From Pacificitalea manganoxidans (GTDB lineage: Bacteria; Pseudomonadota; Alphaproteobacteria; Rhodobacterales; Rhodobacteraceae), in contig NZ_CP021404.1 in NCBI RefSeq assembly GCF_002504165.1, positions 1,364,001 to 1,428,000 of the forward strand: a stretch of 64,000 nt of DNA, in the 5' to 3' direction. The notes beneath the pieces are model-generated. The model was not told the origin of the DNA. It did no database searches and worked only from the letters and a program-made list of their open reading frames with translations. The translations under genes were made by a program, and so were the position numbers. Positions 61,698 through 64,000 of this stretch are shown here, piece after piece; within the stretch, counting starts at the first letter, position 1, and each line of letters begins with the position of its first letter.

Positions 61698-62555
61698 ATG
61701 ACCGACCTGCCACAATCCGACCCTCATGATCCGCTCGCGCAGGCGGTGGAGCGGGTGCTGGAGGAACAGCGCCGGTTCGAGGCCCGCCGCAGCACCCGCA
61801 TGGGCACCGGCACCGAAAAGGTGACTGCGCCCGCGTCCCGCCTGCTGCGCCGGTTTCTGCCGCCGGGAATGATGCGCCGCGCGCTGATGATGGCCGACCA
61901 AGGCGCGGGCCGGACGCTGCCCGAAGGCGCGGGGAGCCATGACCTCGACGATATAGACGCCTGCGAAGCCGCCGCGCTCAGGGTGCAGAAATGGTCCGTC
62001 GGCTCCAACGCCGCGACCGGCGGGCTTGCGGGCTGGTTCGGCGGGCCGGGGGCCATGTTCGACGTGCCCGCCACGCTGTCGCTTGCCGCGCGCAATGTGC
62101 GCGCGACCGGGGCGGCCTATGGCTTTGCGGGCAATGACGACGAAGAACGCCTGTTCCGGTTGCAGATCCTCGAATTGGCGACGGTGCAGGGCATGGAGGC
62201 GCGCGGCGATGCGATGGGCCGGATCAACCGGCTGGCCCGGCAGCTCAATGAGCCGGAGGTGCGATTCGCCGCTGATCGCGCCGTCGACTGGGTGTTCGAT
62301 AAGGTGATCGACCGCGTCGCGCGGGGGTTGAGCGTCGATCTGCTGCGACGCAAGGCCGCGCAGGTGGTGCCGCTCGCGGGCGGGCTGATCGGGGCCGGGG
62401 TCAATGCCAGCTTCCAGACCGATGTCAGCCGCGCCGCCCGTTGGGCCTATCGCCAGCGATGGCTTATGCATCGCAAGGTCTTGCCCGCGCCGCCCGCACC
62501 TGCCACCTCCGCAGGCGATGACAGGCAGGCGGAGACGGGGCATGACCAAGCGTGA
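61698..62555 (+). CDS. EcsC-family protein
   Basis: A 285-residue EcsC-type protein. Characteristic segments are KVTAPASRLLRRFLPPGMMRRALMMADQ, ASNAATGGLAGWFGGPGAMFDVPATLSLAARNVRATGAAYGFAG and VPLAGGLIGAGVNASFQTDVSRAARWAYRQRWL. Two amphipathic Gly/Ala-rich stretches suggest membrane association. The function in alphaproteobacteria is not known to me. AAAGGAG precedes the ATG. It overlaps the next gene by 14 nt. Confidence 0.88.
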   Translation: MTDLPQSDPHDPLAQAVERVLEEQRRFEARRSTRMGTGTEKVTAPASRLLRRFLPPGMMRRALMMADQGAGRTLPEGAGSHDLDDIDACEAAALRVQKWSVGSNAATGGLAGWFGGPGAMFDVPATLSLAARNVRATGAAYGFAGNDDEERLFRLQILELATVQGMEARGDAMGRINRLARQLNEPEVRFAADRAVDWVFDKVIDRVARGLSVDLLRRKAAQVVPLAGGLIGAGVNASFQTDVSRAARWAYRQRWLMHRKVLPAPPAPATSAGDDRQAETGHDQA

Positions 62556-63117
62556 CGATCAGACGGGGCAGGGCGCGCCCGCTGCGGACCCTGTGCAGGC
62601 AGACACCGTGTTGGCCCGACGCGGCCCGGATGGCAGCTATTGGGTCGAAGTGCCCGCAACCGCGGCCCGCGCCCACCCCAAAGGCCGCCCCGGCGCGCTG
62701 ATCTGGGCTTCGGCGCTGTGGCTTGCCGTCACCGCCGGGATCGAATTGTGGATCATAGGGCTTGGCCTTGGCGGCACATGGGCTGTGGTTTTTGCGGTGC
62801 TGTCGCTGTTGGCGGCGGCGGGGCTGATGCTGCGGGTGCCGCTGTCCTTATGGCTCACCATGGTGATCTGCGTCCGGCAATTATGGCGGCTCTTGTCGCT
62901 GGTGGGTGGCGGCGCAGTTTTGCTGCAATCGGGCTTTGGCCCGGTGCAGGCGCTTATCTTGGTTCAGGCGGCGCTGGCGCTGGCGGTGGGGTTCTATCTG
63001 CTGGATGGCGACCGGCCCAATCTGATCTATCGCCGCCGCTACCGCGCCACGGTGCGCGAGGAGGACAGCGCCCCCGATGCCACTCCCGCCGTGGCCACCG
63101 ACGCCGAGCGCCGCTGA
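62542..63117 (+). CDS. Unrecognised membrane protein
   Basis: A 191-residue protein with a short polar N-terminus (1-52), about four membrane helices (about 53-75, 78-95, 100-125, 130-150) and a charged C-terminus ending ERR. I do not recognise a family. It overlaps the EcsC gene by 14 nt, so the two are likely partners. The frame extends upstream to 62404 as a shadow of the EcsC gene. Confidence 0.7.
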   Translation: MTKRDDQTGQGAPAADPVQADTVLARRGPDGSYWVEVPATAARAHPKGRPGALIWASALWLAVTAGIELWIIGLGLGGTWAVVFAVLSLLAAAGLMLRVPLSLWLTMVICVRQLWRLLSLVGGGAVLLQSGFGPVQALILVQAALALAVGFYLLDGDRPNLIYRRRYRATVREEDSAPDATPAVATDAERR

Positions 63118-63369
63118 TCCCTGCCGCACAGGGCGCCTGACTGCCCGGAAATCGGGCGCTTTGCCTATGCGCAACGCCTGCTCTTTGCGGCAATCGCGGG
63201 GCGTGGGGGTGGTAGCGGTCACATCGGGGTGCAAATCGCGACGACAGGACGCTAAGTTAGGCGTCATCGGGGCGGCCGTCCTCGGTTGACCCCGGACCGG
63301 GCCGGGCGTAAACCCCGACGAAAGCCGGAGCGCGCCTATGGGCGGCTCCCCGCCAGAAAGGAGCCATCC
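63118..63369. other. Intergenic region before the nuo operon
   Basis: A 252-bp space presumably carrying the nuo promoter. A small hairpin (GCCCG 63143-63147 with CGGGC 63153-63157) after the membrane protein gene may be its 3' end. I see no gene and no confident -35/-10 pair. Confidence 0.45.
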
Positions 63370-63735
63370 GTGGACGTGCTGCTCAGGGAATATCTCCCGA
63401 TCCTCATCTTTCTCGGTATTGCCGTCGCGCTGGGGATCGTGCTGATCCTGGCCGGTCTGATCGTCGCGGTGCGGCACCCGGACCCCGAAAAGCTGTCGGC
63501 CTACGAATGCGGTTTCAACGCCTTTGACGATGCGCGGATGAAATTCGACGTCCGTTTCTATCTGGTGTCGATCCTGTTCATCATCTTTGACCTCGAAGTT
63601 GCGTTCCTGTTCCCATGGGCCGTGGCCTTCCCGATGCAGACGGATGTCGGGTTCTGGTCGATGATGGTTTTCCTTGGCGTGCTGACCATCGGCTTCGCCT
63701 ATGAATGGAAGAAAGGAGCCCTCGAATGGGAGTGA
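63370..63735 (+). CDS. nuoA: NADH-quinone oxidoreductase subunit A
   Basis: A 121-residue complex I membrane subunit with three helices. The family motif [41 protein letters not shown] is at about 38-85. It starts at GTG 63370 with GAAAGGAG just upstream; the in-frame ATG at 63286 would add a non-conserved Arg-rich leader. It is the first gene of the nuo operon and overlaps nuoB by 10 nt. Confidence 0.95.
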   Translation: MDVLLREYLPILIFLGIAVALGIVLILAGLIVAVRHPDPEKLSAYECGFNAFDDARMKFDVRFYLVSILFIIFDLEVAFLFPWAVAFPMQTDVGFWSMMVFLGVLTIGFAYEWKKGALEWE

Positions 63736-64000
63736 GCACCTCCGCCAATGCTGCCGGGGCCGATCGCGAGGTCGCCACGCAGTCCCTGAATGCCGAGCTT
63801 CAGGACAAGGGCTTCCTCGTCACGTCGACCGAGGACATCATCAACTGGGCGCGCACCGGCTCTTTGCACTGGATGACCTTTGGTCTGGCCTGCTGCGCCG
63901 TCGAGATGATGCAAACCTCGATGCCGCGCTACGATGTGGAACGCTTCGGCACCGCGCCGCGCGCCTCCCCGCGCCAGTCGGACCTGATGATCGTCGCAGG
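63726..64000 (+). CDS. nuoB: NADH-quinone oxidoreductase subunit B (partial)
   Basis: The first 91 residues of NuoB, cut by the window end. [23 protein letters not shown] carries the adjacent Cys pair that binds cluster N2, the last iron-sulfur centre before quinone; the following [11 protein letters not shown] is also conserved. Start ATG 63726 lies within nuoA. Confidence 0.95.
   Translation, partial: MGVSTSANAAGADREVATQSLNAELQDKGFLVTSTEDIINWARTGSLHWMTFGLACCAVEMMQTSMPRYDVERFGTAPRASPRQSDLMIVA

Overview
The window comes from the chromosome of a high-GC alphaproteobacterium, most likely family Rhodobacteraceae/Paracoccaceae (Roseobacter group or close kin). The evidence is a Rhodobacter capsulatus-type gene transfer agent (GTA) cluster, the Rhodobacterales gene order argS - SPOR protein - nagZ - scpA - scpB, the rpmF-plsX-fabH-ihfA-merR block, and the lptF-lptG-lptD-surA-pdxA-rsmA block. 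I cannot name genus or species from sequence alone.

Region by region: (1) 1-13,893: the structural half of a GTA cluster, all on the + strand and mostly with 1-8 nt overlaps. It runs from the end of the large terminase through portal, protease, capsid, head-tail joining genes, tail tube, tape measure and baseplate genes to the giant TIM-barrel baseplate protein, then a DUF2793 gene and a small DUF7742-like gene. (2) 14,146-26,440: housekeeping genes: a YigZ-type protein, cysE, a glycosyltransferase, a DUF2244 protein, ctaD, argS, a SPOR protein, nagZ, scpA, scpB and a two-lobed dCTP deaminase. (3) 26,581-30,719: tRNA-Pro(GGG), a MerR regulator, ihfA, fabH, plsX and rpmF, all on the minus strand. 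(4) 30,923-34,477: a DUF1499 protein, prfA, prmC and a DUF4167 protein carrying an Asn-Asp-Arg-Gln tandem repeat. (5) 34,558-42,357: rsmA, pdxA, surA-like, lptD, lptG and lptF, a minus-strand outer-membrane biogenesis operon. (6) 42,689-56,709: an accessory catabolic island of lower GC, holding two complete TRAP transporters, an IclR-family regulator and eight enzymes or accessory proteins. (7) 57,085-64,000: purF, a DegT-type aminotransferase, a DUF1236/SH3 exported protein, an LprI-type protein, an EcsC-family protein, a membrane protein and the start of the nuo operon (nuoA, nuoB cut by the window end).

The part I find most worth following is the catabolic island. Its minus-strand genes fall into three transcription units: [dctP1-dctQ1-dctM1-FAH hydrolase], [HIBADH-like dehydrogenase - TIM-barrel isomerase - BKACE - TIM-barrel isomerase - Zn alcohol dehydrogenase] and [HbpS-like - dctP2-dctM2-dctQ2-SDR]. 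Each unit is preceded by the same promoter design: a TTGACR -35 element, 10-12 bp, then two head-to-tail 17-bp palindromes of form GTTGC-N7-GCAAC, the first covering the -10 element. The palindromes can be read directly. That the IclR protein at 46,912-47,643 binds them is inference. The enzyme set (beta-hydroxyacid dehydrogenases, a beta-keto acid cleavage enzyme, two xylose-isomerase-like proteins, a fumarylacetoacetase-type hydrolase) looks like oxidative breakdown of a polyhydroxy or sugar acid imported by TRAP transport. I cannot match it as a whole to a pathway I know.
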